A stretch of DNA of 17,478 nt from Clostridiales bacterium (GTDB lineage: Bacteria > Bacillota_A > Clostridia > Saccharofermentanales > Saccharofermentanaceae): assembly GCA_017537905.1 (NCBI GenBank), contig JAFYJX010000052.1, positions 1 to 17,478 on the forward strand, given 5' to 3'. The translations under genes and the position numbers were made by a program. Positions 1 through 8,499 of the stretch are shown in pieces. Positions within the stretch are counted from its first letter, which is position 1, and every line of letters starts with the position of its first letter. The notes beneath the pieces are model-generated. The model had not been told where the DNA came from and ran no database searches. It saw only the letters and a list, made by a program, of their open reading frames with translations.

Positions 1-1348
<1,348 letters not shown>

Positions 1349-1363
1349 TTTGTCCGTTACCCT

Positions 1364-1789
1364 TTATTGTTTTTGTTCGTTATTTTCTCCGGAAGCTTCC
1401 TTGAGTCTCTCAAGTGCCGTTCTGTATCCGCCTTCGGGATTTACATAGCAGTTCTTGACTCTCGAAATGGTCGTGGAGCTGACCTTCGTTGAAGATCTGG
1501 CCTTGCCACGCACTCTGCCGGTTGATTTCTTGCCGTTATTAGCCTTGTCAGAAGATGATTCTTCTGCAGGTGAGATCTCTTTGATGATCTCTTCGTAGCT
1601 CTTACCCTGTTCGATCCTTCTTACTATCTGCCAACGGTGAAGAAAAGAGTGCAGTTCATTTATCGAGCAGAGATCCACAAAGAACTTATGCATCTCGGTG
1701 CTGTCTCTCATAGTCAGCATTGCGTTGTAAAGATCGGTTAATTCCTCTAACTCGCTTTCAGTAAAATGGTTGTCCTTAATGTCGTCCAT
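1364..1789 (-). CDS. YerC/YecD-family TrpR-like DNA-binding protein with split helix-turn-helix
   Basis: This 141-residue protein matches the YerC/YecD (TrpR-like) family of putative transcription regulators. The shared core is visible: LYNAMLTMRDSTEMHKFFVDLCSINELHSF-type helices at about 20-50 (family form: DLC-T/S-I/V-x-E-L), RWQIVRRIEQGKSYEEI at 52-68, and the recognition-helix signature VSSTTISRVKNC at 103-114, then GYRTALERL at 121-129. In the usual family members the two HTH helices are joined by a short turn (roughly TGASTATISRV follows the YEEI helix directly). Here about 28 Ser/Lys/Gly/Arg-rich residues (74-101) sit between them. AAGGTGA about 6 nt before the ATG is the ribosome site. 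It is between a small membrane protein gene and secA. The target is unknown; regulation of its own operon is only a guess. Family call is firm, function is not. Confidence 0.85.
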   Translation of the reverse strand: MDDIKDNHFTESELEELTDLYNAMLTMRDSTEMHKFFVDLCSINELHSFLHRWQIVRRIEQGKSYEEIIKEISPAEESSSDKANNGKKSTGRVRGKARSSTKVSSTTISRVKNCYVNPEGGYRTALERLKEASGENNEQKQ

Positions 1790-1810
1790 CTTGTCACCTT
1801 TTACCTGTAA

Positions 1811-2044
1811 TTACGATACGACTCTCAGGATATAGTCCCAGATCGGCTTGGCATATCCAAGATATACTGCTGCAAAGATAACCGTAGCAGCAAGCACGAA
1901 AAGAATACCCAGAAGCAATCTGGAGAATATAAGATTTGTCTTGGCTTTCCTAAGAGAGTCCCCAATTGAAAGAGACGCCGTCTTGTCGGTAGTAATTTTC
2001 GAATTAGCAAGACTGGGACGTCTTACGCTGTTATTATGTCTCAA
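1811..2044 (-). CDS. Small single-pass membrane protein, unknown function
   Basis: I do not recognise this gene. It encodes 77 residues: a polar, basic N-terminal half (about 40 residues, several Arg/Lys and Thr/Ser) and one strong hydrophobic segment, roughly residues 40-64 (SRLLLGILFVLAATVIFAAV), ending in a short tail. This predicts a one-helix membrane protein. The start chosen is TTG at 2042-2044 because GGAGGT lies 7 nt before it; a TTG 15 nt further upstream is itself fused to that Shine-Dalgarno sequence and is less likely. It is the first gene of the operon continuing with the YerC-like gene (21 nt gap) and secA. The position next to secA and the single helix bring SecE to mind, but the SecE consensus is not present and secE normally sits by nusG. 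Confidence 0.75.
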   Translation of the reverse strand: MRHNNSVRRPSLANSKITTDKTASLSIGDSLRKAKTNLIFSRLLLGILFVLAATVIFAAVYLGYAKPIWDYILRVVS

Positions 2045-2071
2045 TTTGCTTACCTCCAAACATACCCATAC

Positions 2072-2100
2072 ATAATAACAAATTATTATTTTTAATACAA
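2072..2100 (-). promoter_or_regulatory. Sigma-A-type promoter of the small membrane protein-yerC-secA operon
   Basis: Read on the minus strand: -35 TTGTAT (2095-2100), 17-nt spacer, then TATTAT (2072-2077) preceded by TG one base away, i.e. an extended -10. The start site would fall near 2065, about 20 nt before the TTG start, leaving room for the GGAGGT. The same AT-rich stretch can fold as a 7-bp all-A/T stem (2072-2078 with 2083-2089), which I take as incidental. Confidence 0.6.
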
Positions 2101-2116
2101 TAAAGGGACGGGCATG

Positions 2117-3127
2117 TCAGTTAATGTATCTTTCCGACGTCCCATATTCGCTTATTTCCAATATAACGCCCTGGACAAAGGCATATCCCTTAAGTTTCTC
2201 TATGGTCTCCTTGCCTATCTGGCCGGAATTTTCAGGTATTATAACCTTAAGATGCCTCGAGTCAACTCTGTCAACGCTGTATTTTTGTCCGTTTATCGTG
2301 ACTGTCTGCGGTTCAAAGTTCTTAAGAGACTTAATATCCGCCATTATCTTCTTTTCGATATTCGAAGTGTCCTGATAGTAAGGCGCCGTAAGATCGATGC
2401 TCCTTATGGCCGTAACCTCTCCGCCTTCTACGGAATCCACCACAGGAAACGTCTTTGGCAGATTGGCACCGTATTTGTCCCTGAATGCATCGCCCCTGTC
2501 AAAATTATTAAGAGACCAGATATCAGCCTCTCCCTCTTCTTTGTTTTCTTTATGCGCTTCGCCATTGAGCATAAGGACGGGTTCACCGTAAAGGGGAATG
2601 ACCGAATAGATACTCCTGGTCTTCCTTCCGGCTATAGTAACAACTGAATAGTCAGTAACAACCTCGATGATGTTATGTCTGTCGTTGACTGCAAAATACA
2701 CATTTATCTCATCAGGCGCAAAGAAGTCTGACCCGCCGTTTCTCTCGATGAAGGCCTTTCTTATCTGGTCTTCCATAGTCTTCGAGAACAATCCCTGAAG
2801 TATCAGTTCCTTCAGGGTATGTCCGGTCTTCTTATCAAGCTCCATTCCGACTGATGCCACCTTCGAGATAACGTCAGCACCTTTGGTATTCCCGATCCCA
2901 AGGTCAGGAAATGCATTAACCGCCGAGGATACGAGGTCACTTGCAGGAACAGAGACAGGATATAAAAGCGACATCTTCTCGCATGTCTGCTCTACTGCCC
3001 TTCTCATCAGGATATCCGTGCGGTAAAAATCTATGGCACTTACGATAGACGCTATAAAGACCAGAGTGATAGTAAATGCGATCGCTGATTCGACAGTTAC
3101 GCTGCCGCGCTTATTCTTATGTCTCAT
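2117..3127 (-). CDS. TadE-like pilus assembly / pseudopilin-type protein
   Basis: The 336-residue product begins with a short basic leader followed by GSVTVESAIAF and a hydrophobic helix (about residues 8-35), the arrangement of TadE-family minor pseudopilins of the Tad/Flp system, anchored in the membrane with the rest outside. The large remainder is mixed alpha/beta without a motif I can name and is much longer than a usual TadE (about 150-200 residues). The start is set at the ATG 3125-3127, which has GGGAGGA with 7-nt spacing; an in-frame ATG at 3151 overlaps the upstream gene and lacks a site. It is the last gene of a three-gene operon, 16 nt after the DUF5702-like gene. Role in a surface pilus or secreted fibre is an inference from family membership. 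Confidence 0.65.
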   Translation of the reverse strand: MRHKNKRGSVTVESAIAFTITLVFIASIVSAIDFYRTDILMRRAVEQTCEKMSLLYPVSVPASDLVSSAVNAFPDLGIGNTKGADVISKVASVGMELDKKTGHTLKELILQGLFSKTMEDQIRKAFIERNGGSDFFAPDEINVYFAVNDRHNIIEVVTDYSVVTIAGRKTRSIYSVIPLYGEPVLMLNGEAHKENKEEGEADIWSLNNFDRGDAFRDKYGANLPKTFPVVDSVEGGEVTAIRSIDLTAPYYQDTSNIEKKIMADIKSLKNFEPQTVTINGQKYSVDRVDSRHLKVIIPENSGQIGKETIEKLKGYAFVQGVILEISEYGTSERYIN

Positions 3128-3143
3128 GGCCGGATCCTCCCGT

Positions 3144-4505
3144 TTATTCATAAAGCTGGTATGACTTCGTGAGTTTATATGTCTGTCCCCTGAAGTCAGT
3201 TTCCAAAGTCAGGCCCTTGTACAGCTTCCCGTAATCTCTTTCCAGAATACCGAGGCTTCTGTGAAGCAAAGTATCCACAGGCACGCAAAGGCAGAAAAGA
3301 TAAAGGAAATCCCTGTATGTGAATGTAACGAGCTTTTCGCCTTCATATTCAAAGATCACAGCTCTTTTGCCGTGCAGGACAGCATAATATTCTTTCAATG
3401 CCTGCACGAGCGAGCAGTAGAACGTAAGTCCGACGGCAATGATCCTGTAATCTATGTTGACCGCCCCTTCACTGACCGCGGAGATTACCGCCGATATTAC
3501 CCTCGCTATTACTTCCATCGTGTTCCTGAACTTCTCGTTGGCATAGTCCTTGAGCATGCATGAGATTACAAGAACATTAGCTATCAGAAGGCTGATCTCA
3601 AGAACGCCTGCATCTGAATCATTTCCTGTGATTATGTATTCACAGTCAGCCTTTTTACCTCCGTGTACTGCATTAAAAGAGGTTCCATTGATCGAAGCAT
3701 CGCCGTCAGGTCTGTGCAGGCAGTCAAAGTTATAAGCACAGTAGTGTGAGACATTGCCTTTTGCGATCATGCCTTCAGAGTTATCGGACAGAACGGCATA
3801 TGTTTTCTCGAGTTTGGAAACAGTCCTGAGGATCGACTCCCATTCTGAAACATCGATATTGATATTAATGCCGAAGTCTTTGACGGCATTCTTGTAATCC
3901 GTGCTTAAGGAATCTATGCTGTCAGCTTCTTCCGTCAGTTCGTCAATATTAAGGACGTCGCCCGCTTTTTCTATCCATTCTGAAGCCGATTCAGTCCCTG
4001 AGAGCATCTTTGAAACATATTCGGCAGCAGGGCTCTTCATAAACTGTCCGACCTTTTTAAGTATCCCCTGCCTGTCAAGCTCGACGATCATGTCCTTATA
4101 TCCCTGGACAACGCTCTTTAAGCCGATTCCGGTGCCTCTGTACCAGTAATACGAATTGATCGCTTTCTTCAGATCATCACATGTAAATCTCTGCTTCCCG
4201 GAAATGAACAATTCAGACTTGGATTCCAGTCCGTTTATCTCCAGAGCCTTTTCGAAGCATTCGTTATCGACTCCTTCTATCGCAAACGCATAAATGCCGT
4301 AAACGCTGTAAAGCTGCCTGTTATAGTCGCTCAAAATGGTATCGATCTGGGTCTTAAGCGCAGTGTTTACGCTTAATGCATAATCAAGATTCCAGACAAA
4401 CGAGAGATAAGTGCATTCTACAAGCACCAGCGCCGACATGATTATCGCCAAAAATATCGTTGAAGTTCCGTGTTTTGTTCTTGTTTTGCGGTTAAGTCTC
4501 TTCAT
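3144..4505 (-). CDS. TadG/DUF5702-like membrane-anchored protein
   Basis: This 453-residue protein has a basic N-terminus and one hydrophobic helix at about 14-36, followed by ALSVNTALKTQIDTILSDYN and a LYSVYGIYAF stretch at about 65-74. That layout (helix, then an A-x-D/N-x-x-L-x-x-YN...YG-(I/L) pattern) is what I know from clostridial DUF5702 proteins encoded in Tad-pilus clusters. Further hydrophobic stretches lie near 304-322, 337-365 and 398-412, so the C-terminal half may be membrane-associated. The start ATG has AAAGGAGG 7 nt upstream and overlaps the end of the preceding small pseudopilin gene by 14 nt, implying coupled translation. The exact domain name is from memory; the pilus-related assignment is moderately secure because both neighbours carry the ESAI-type pseudopilin helix. 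Confidence 0.6.
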   Translation of the reverse strand: MKRLNRKTRTKHGTSTIFLAIIMSALVLVECTYLSFVWNLDYALSVNTALKTQIDTILSDYNRQLYSVYGIYAFAIEGVDNECFEKALEINGLESKSELFISGKQRFTCDDLKKAINSYYWYRGTGIGLKSVVQGYKDMIVELDRQGILKKVGQFMKSPAAEYVSKMLSGTESASEWIEKAGDVLNIDELTEEADSIDSLSTDYKNAVKDFGININIDVSEWESILRTVSKLEKTYAVLSDNSEGMIAKGNVSHYCAYNFDCLHRPDGDASINGTSFNAVHGGKKADCEYIITGNDSDAGVLEISLLIANVLVISCMLKDYANEKFRNTMEVIARVISAVISAVSEGAVNIDYRIIAVGLTFYCSLVQALKEYYAVLHGKRAVIFEYEGEKLVTFTYRDFLYLFCLCVPVDTLLHRSLGILERDYGKLYKGLTLETDFRGQTYKLTKSYQLYE

Positions 4506-4809
4506 TCGCTGCCTCCTTTCCTGCCGAAGCGTTCGAAAGATCGAAAACGGAACCGTAGATCAACCTGAAGTTATCCGAGATACCGGTAAGAAACGTGCAG
4601 AGTTTCTCCGGCGAAGCATCATAACAGGCAACGCCCCTGACATTGTTCTTGTACAAAACATCCTTGTCTTTTTCCATATAAAAGAGCTCATTGCCGCCGT
4701 CCTTGGCACATTGAAACGAATCAAGAGCAATTGCTTCAGGACCGGTGATCATGAATGCTAACAGGACAAGGATTAGGGAAAAACAGATAGCAGATTCCAG
4801 TGAAGACAT
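4492..4809 (-). CDS. Short TadE-like pseudopilin
   Basis: The 105-residue product starts MSSLESAICF and runs straight into a hydrophobic helix (about residues 5-28). The segment S-L-E-S-A-I-C-F parallels T-V-E-S-A-I-A-F in the larger TadE-like protein of the same operon, with Glu at the same place relative to the helix, so the two are probably paralogous pseudopilin-type proteins. Beyond the helix are about 75 polar residues. The basic leader that normally precedes such a helix is absent, yet the start is firm: AAGGAGGTG sits 5-6 nt before the ATG and no alternative fits. It is the first gene of the operon and overlaps the next by 14 nt. Precise role is not known. Confidence 0.6.
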   Translation of the reverse strand: MSSLESAICFSLILVLLAFMITGPEAIALDSFQCAKDGGNELFYMEKDKDVLYKNNVRGVACYDASPEKLCTFLTGISDNFRLIYGSVFDLSNASAGKEAANEET

Positions 4810-4870
4810 AAGGCACCTCCTTTTTGGGAGATTCTACAATGGAAAAGCCTTTGATATTCCATACAAAACT

Positions 4871-4897
4871 CGACAAAAACCGACAAAATCGACAAAA
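4871..4897 (-). repeat. Three direct repeats of CGACAAAA (minus: TTTTGTCG), possible regulator site
   Basis: CGACAAAA occurs at 4871-4878, 4881-4888 and 4890-4897, i.e. every 9-10 nt, about one helical turn. Read towards the pseudopilin operon it is TTTTGTCG(A/G). A weak -10 (TAGAAT, 4831-4836) without a recognisable -35 lies downstream, so the repeats would sit at about -47 to -73, a position suited to an activator. The same motif recurs at 16698-16756 and 17401-17414. The TGTCGA core resembles the Spo0A box (TGTCGAA), but only in part. Confidence 0.6.
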
Positions 4898-4921
4898 TTA
4901 AACGCCCGTGAAAACGGACGT
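4890..4921 (-). terminator. Probable terminator of the mgs-like/hydrolase operon
   Basis: On the minus strand an 8-bp stem (4914-4921 with 4902-4909, one G-T wobble) closes a TTTC loop and is followed by TTAATTTTG. It lies about 80 nt after the stop of the hydrolase gene at 5002 and before the pseudopilin operon. The T-run is interrupted, so the terminator is only moderately convincing. The rest of the 4810-5001 gap holds the repeats described separately and nothing else I recognise. Confidence 0.45.
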
Positions 4922-5001
4922 CACATGCTGCTCTGATGCCTTTATTTATTACGTTTCAAGGATTATTCCCTGCAAAGATTTCTTTTCTATCCTATTAATA
5001 A

Positions 5002-5661
5002 CTAAAACTCGAAGAAAGGATTGAATCTTATCTCGTCTCCGATGGTAGACATGGGACCGTGACCAGGGTAGATCTTAAGGTCAGGATCAAATTTACTGAT
5101 ACGTCTGACAGACTCCATCAGCATCTTCGAAGACCCGCCCGGCATATCCGTGCGGCCGACGGAGCCTCTGAACACAGTATCACCCGTAAACAGCATCTCT
5201 TCACCGCCGGCATTTACCAGAAAGCACAGGCTTCCCATCGTATGTCCGGGTGTCTCATAAGCCTTGATCTCGACATCATCATCTCTATATGCCATCTGGC
5301 CGTATGTGCCTGCGAGGTTCGAATACTTAAAACTGTAAACAGTTTCAGAACCCTCCATATAGGAACAGTTCATGAAGCCGTTGGTCAAAAGGTCCTTGTC
5401 ATTGCTGCTGAAGAAGACCTGAGCTGACGGATAAGCTTTGATCCAATCATTAATGTGCTTAATGTGATCGTGATGGCCATGAGTCAAAAATATAGCCTTT
5501 ACCTGAGCTGCACCTGATTCAAGGCCGTAAACACCTGAATAATCCTCCGCCCTTACAGGAGAAACAGACGGATCAATAATATAAACACCGGACGAGCCGG
5601 TGATTAAATACATGTTGGACTCTAACGGTCCTAAGGGAATCTGGATCAGCCTGCTGTCCAT
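5002..5661 (-). CDS. Metallo-beta-lactamase-fold hydrolase, glyoxalase II-like (YqgX type)
   Basis: The 219-residue protein has the complete zinc-binding set of the glyoxalase II-like branch: THGHHDH at 60-66 (H61, H63, D65, H66), ETPGHTMGS with H140, FTGDTVFRGSVGRTD with D161, and YPGHGP with H201. Family members hydrolyse thioesters such as S-lactoylglutathione or related bacillithiol/other thiol adducts; the substrate here is not evident. Length is normal for the short bacterial form, which lacks the C-terminal helical domain of human GLO2. The ATG lies inside the end of the methylglyoxal-synthase-like gene (16-nt overlap) with no clear ribosome site of its own, so translation is probably coupled. 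The pairing suggests a role related to methylglyoxal, but the partner's active site is degraded (see findings). Confidence 0.88.
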   Translation of the reverse strand: MDSRLIQIPLGPLESNMYLITGSSGVYIIDPSVSPVRAEDYSGVYGLESGAAQVKAIFLTHGHHDHIKHINDWIKAYPSAQVFFSSNDKDLLTNGFMNCSYMEGSETVYSFKYSNLAGTYGQMAYRDDDVEIKAYETPGHTMGSLCFLVNAGGEEMLFTGDTVFRGSVGRTDMPGGSSKMLMESVRRISKFDPDLKIYPGHGPMSTIGDEIRFNPFFEF

Positions 5662-6038
5662 TCGCGGTAATCAAGAGCGCCGCTGTCGATAGCGGTAACT
5701 AAGATTTCTGCTGAAGCGATATTAGTAGCATAAGGGATCGTATTCTGGTCGCAGACGTCCAAAAGCTCGAAAGGATTGGACTCGCCTACCTGGCGGCCGT
5801 CCCTGAGATAAATAACACAGTCGATTCCGTTATATTCTGCTCTGGAAGCCAACTGTTCAAAGCCGCTGGAATAATCTACAGAGAGACCGGAAACTTCCAG
5901 ATCTGCAGCAGATTTAAGAAGTTTTGCAGTGTTATAAACAGAGATGAGCTGATGTTTCTCAAGCAAAGGCTTGTAAGCAATGCAGAAGTTGACCAAAAGC
6001 TCGGTCTTCCTGTTGTCAGCCATCAAAACTATCTTCAT
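5646..6038 (-). CDS. Methylglyoxal synthase-like protein lacking most catalytic residues
   Basis: The 130-residue length and several segments match methylglyoxal synthase (dihydroxyacetone phosphate to methylglyoxal): an MKIVLMAD strand, FCIAYKPLLEKHQLI at 18-32, GIDCVIYLRD at 71-80, and LLDVCDQNTIPYATNIASAEILV at 92-114. However, aligned by eye to the E. coli enzyme, His19 becomes Asp8, the phosphate-binding GTTG becomes YNTA (35-38), the GGDQQ segment with Asp71 becomes SGFEQ (Phe60 at the Asp position), and the region holding His98 and Asp101 has neither; only the Asp91 equivalent (D80) remains. It is therefore probably not an active synthase. GGGAG lies 8 nt before the ATG. It is the first gene of a two-gene operon with the hydrolase. 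The fold call is solid; the function is unknown. Confidence 0.8.
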   Translation of the reverse strand: MKIVLMADNRKTELLVNFCIAYKPLLEKHQLISVYNTAKLLKSAADLEVSGLSVDYSSGFEQLASRAEYNGIDCVIYLRDGRQVGESNPFELLDVCDQNTIPYATNIASAEILVTAIDSGALDYREWTAG

Positions 6039-6070
6039 CCGAAATCTCCCATTAAAACGATACTGAACAG

Positions 6071-6099
6071 ATTGTACAATAGATTGCGTTTTTGAGCAA
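6071..6099 (-). promoter_or_regulatory. Promoter of the mgs-like/hydrolase operon
   Basis: On the minus strand, -35 TTGCTC (6094-6099), 17-nt spacer, -10 TACAAT (6071-6076). Transcription would start near 6064, about 26 nt before the ATG at 6038, with GGGAG between. The -35 is weak (3 of 6). Confidence 0.5.
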
Positions 6100-6113
6100 C
6101 TAATTATTATTAC

Positions 6114-6138
6114 AAATCAACAATCCGAAAATTGATTT
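6114..6138 (-). terminator. Weak A/T-rich hairpin after PBP2 gene
   Basis: AAATCAA (6114-6120) pairs with TTGATTT (6132-6138) around an 11-nt loop, 34 nt after the mrdA stop. The stem is all but one or two A-T pairs and lacks a T-run on the minus strand, so termination is doubtful. The rest of 6100-6171 shows nothing else. Confidence 0.2.
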
Positions 6139-6171
6139 TTTCACAAACGGCCTGATATTAAGATCCAATTA

Positions 6172-8499
6172 TCAACGTCTTCTTGAGCTTGAAGGCGGCA
6201 GGAAATCACCAAACATCGTGCTGCCTTCTCTATAGGTTGTCTTCAGTTTGTTAACCGGCTGGTTAAAATATGCGGCCATAATCTTTTTCGCGATACCAAC
6301 TGAGGATGAACCCCACTTACCTTTCTCTACCACGAGGGCAAGAGCAACTTCAGGATTATCGTTAGGCGCATAACAAATGAAGAGACCGTTTGAATACTCT
6401 TTACGTGTATCCTCGAATCCCGTCTCGGCCGTACCCGTCTTACATGCCATCTTGATCGGAAACTGTTCTTCGTCGAATGACCTGCCGATCGTCGAAGCGT
6501 AGTTGTTAGAACCATAAGCACCTGCGATCATTGCTTTTCTTACCACCTGAATGTTCTCTTCAGAAATACCGATATCGACAGCTTCCTGCTGGCCTTCATA
6601 AAGGATCGTTCCGTCACTTGCGACAACCTTTTCAACAACATAAGGAGTACAAAGTTTATTTGTAGCGATTCCCGCGGTATATCTGCAAAGCTGGAGGATC
6701 GTAAAGCAGTTATCGAACTGTCCGATCGAAGCCTGCGCAGTATTTGACGGGAACCATGTCTTATCGTATACGGACTGTCTTGTAAGTCTCTTATTCTCAC
6801 GGCTGGACATGACACCTGATATCTCGCCCGGGAGGTCTATTCCTGACTTAACGCCCAGACCGAATCTGTTAGCCATCGCGGAAATATTATCGATACCGGT
6901 ACGGATACCGAGGATCATGAAATAGATATTGCAGGATTGGGCCATAGCATCATTTAGAGTAAGAGAACCGTGACCTCCGTTAGGGAACTCGAGGCAACGG
7001 AACTTCCAACCGTCTACATCATAAGGGCTTACACAGGTAATTCGGGTCTTAGTCGGTGTTATGGCACCGCTCTCGAGGCCGGCCAGAGCCGTGCAGGGCT
7101 TAAATGTAGAACCCGGAGCATACATTGACATGATCGCTCGGTTCCACAAAGGAAGGTCTGCAGCAGTGATCTCCTCATAAGCATCTACGCCAAGGTACCA
7201 TTTAACCTGTTCTTTGGCCTGCTCGGAACCGTAGTTCTGCAAAATAAAGTCATTCGGGTCATAGTTCGGATAAGAACCCATCGCGATAATGGCACCCGTG
7301 TTTACATTCATCAAAACGAAAGCACCTGCAGACGCTGTCTTATATCCGGATACGTCAGATTCCTTCTCCTTAAGGATGTATTCCTTAAGCGCTTCCATAC
7401 CGACTTCCTGAACCCTGGAATCGATCGTAAGATAGACTGTCGCACCTTCTACAGGCTGTACGCCATAGTTGTACGGAACGAAAAGTCCTTCTTCACCGTT
7501 TTTGGTCCAGATACTGTACGGCGTCATACCGCTGCTTCCATGCAGATATCTTTCCATCTGAGCTTCTACACCGGCTTTTCCGACGACGTCATCACTCGTA
7601 TATCCGAACTGGGACAGGTCGGAATATGAAACACTCGAGATCTTTCCGCAATAGCCTAATACATGGCTCATGTAGAGAGCTTCAGAAGAGTATGTTCTGG
7701 CATATTCTTTGCCTGCAACGATACCCATATAGTGGTAATTCTGCTCTTCGAATTTTCTGATAAGTTCATCCGGGACATCGGTAGCGATCTTAACCGGCGT
7801 ACCCTTTACATATGCCCAGTTATCAGAAAAGATCTGGTATCTGATCCTTATGATCCTGTACGCTTCATCGATCGTATAGCTGTTGTCGACATTGAACTTA
7901 CGACGCAGATAAAGGAAGAAAACGTTCGGGTCGGTCTTTACATAATCGTCAGAGAAAGTAACGATAACGCCGGACGCATAATCCTTAAGGTCAAAAAGAT
8001 TGGAATCGGTCTGCCATTTCCTGATCTTGGACTCCTCTTTTAAGAACCTTGCCTTGGGATCGAGAACGAAATACTGGTCGAGATCTGATACATGCAGGCA
8101 GTGATACTCATCGAAAAGATAAGAGAGCTCCAGACAGAGCGCATTGAGCGAAGCATCGTCCAGATAAGCATTAGCGATCATTACGTTGTTATATTCGTTG
8201 GTCGAAGCGAGCAGGACTCCCTTGCTGTCGAAAATATCGCCTCTCGGCGCCTGTGACGAATACTGCCTGATAATACCCGATGAGCTCTCGGAAAGCGTTT
8301 TCTGATAGCCTGAGAACTGCAGCTGGATGGTCATGATAAGGATTATCACGCCAAACGTCGAAAAGCCTACGGCCAGAACCAGATATCTGTTGGTAAGGAA
8401 CTTGAAGGCGCGTCTGATGAACGAACCGGCATCCGCCCTGTTCGCTCTTTCGGCATTATGGTCAAATGCGCCGTAATCGTCTATCAGATTCCGAGCCAT
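6172..8499 (-). CDS. mrdA: Penicillin-binding protein 2, elongasome peptidoglycan transpeptidase
   Basis: This class B penicillin-binding protein cross-links peptidoglycan during cell elongation, on the outer face of the membrane. The 775 residues show a cytoplasmic N-terminus, one transmembrane helix at about 38-60, the pedestal motif PRGDIFD at 85-91, and the transpeptidase domain with all three active-site motifs: STFK with nucleophile Ser464, SCN at 522-524, and KTGT at 687-690. An insert of about 100 residues in the pedestal region (120-250) and a basic SSSRRR tail make it longer than the roughly 630-residue E. coli PBP2. The ATG overlaps the mreD stop by 16 nt, with GGTGG just upstream. 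Its place after mreC and mreD identifies it as the PBP2 type rather than the division PBP3. The usual partner gene rodA is not in the window. Confidence 0.93.
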   Translation of the reverse strand: MARNLIDDYGAFDHNAERANRADAGSFIRRAFKFLTNRYLVLAVGFSTFGVIILIMTIQLQFSGYQKTLSESSSGIIRQYSSQAPRGDIFDSKGVLLASTNEYNNVMIANAYLDDASLNALCLELSYLFDEYHCLHVSDLDQYFVLDPKARFLKEESKIRKWQTDSNLFDLKDYASGVIVTFSDDYVKTDPNVFFLYLRRKFNVDNSYTIDEAYRIIRIRYQIFSDNWAYVKGTPVKIATDVPDELIRKFEEQNYHYMGIVAGKEYARTYSSEALYMSHVLGYCGKISSVSYSDLSQFGYTSDDVVGKAGVEAQMERYLHGSSGMTPYSIWTKNGEEGLFVPYNYGVQPVEGATVYLTIDSRVQEVGMEALKEYILKEKESDVSGYKTASAGAFVLMNVNTGAIIAMGSYPNYDPNDFILQNYGSEQAKEQVKWYLGVDAYEEITAADLPLWNRAIMSMYAPGSTFKPCTALAGLESGAITPTKTRITCVSPYDVDGWKFRCLEFPNGGHGSLTLNDAMAQSCNIYFMILGIRTGIDNISAMANRFGLGVKSGIDLPGEISGVMSSRENKRLTRQSVYDKTWFPSNTAQASIGQFDNCFTILQLCRYTAGIATNKLCTPYVVEKVVASDGTILYEGQQEAVDIGISEENIQVVRKAMIAGAYGSNNYASTIGRSFDEEQFPIKMACKTGTAETGFEDTRKEYSNGLFICYAPNDNPEVALALVVEKGKWGSSSVGIAKKIMAAYFNQPVNKLKTTYREGSTMFGDFLPPSSSRRR

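Noticed and set aside
1811..2044. Small membrane protein considered as SecE
   Set aside because: The conserved SecE amphipathic helix and its consensus are not visible, and the usual nusG neighbour is absent.
2072..2089. A/T stem considered as a terminator after the pseudopilin operon
   Set aside because: The stem is all A/T and coincides with a good extended -10 promoter; no T-run follows on the minus strand.
2114..2647. Plus-strand open frame opposite the TadE-like gene
   Set aside because: Antisense to a gene with good start signals; no motif or ribosome site.
4871..4897. Repeat cluster considered as a CRISPR fragment
   Set aside because: Units are 8 nt with 1-2 nt between them, far too short for repeats and spacers; no cas genes nearby.
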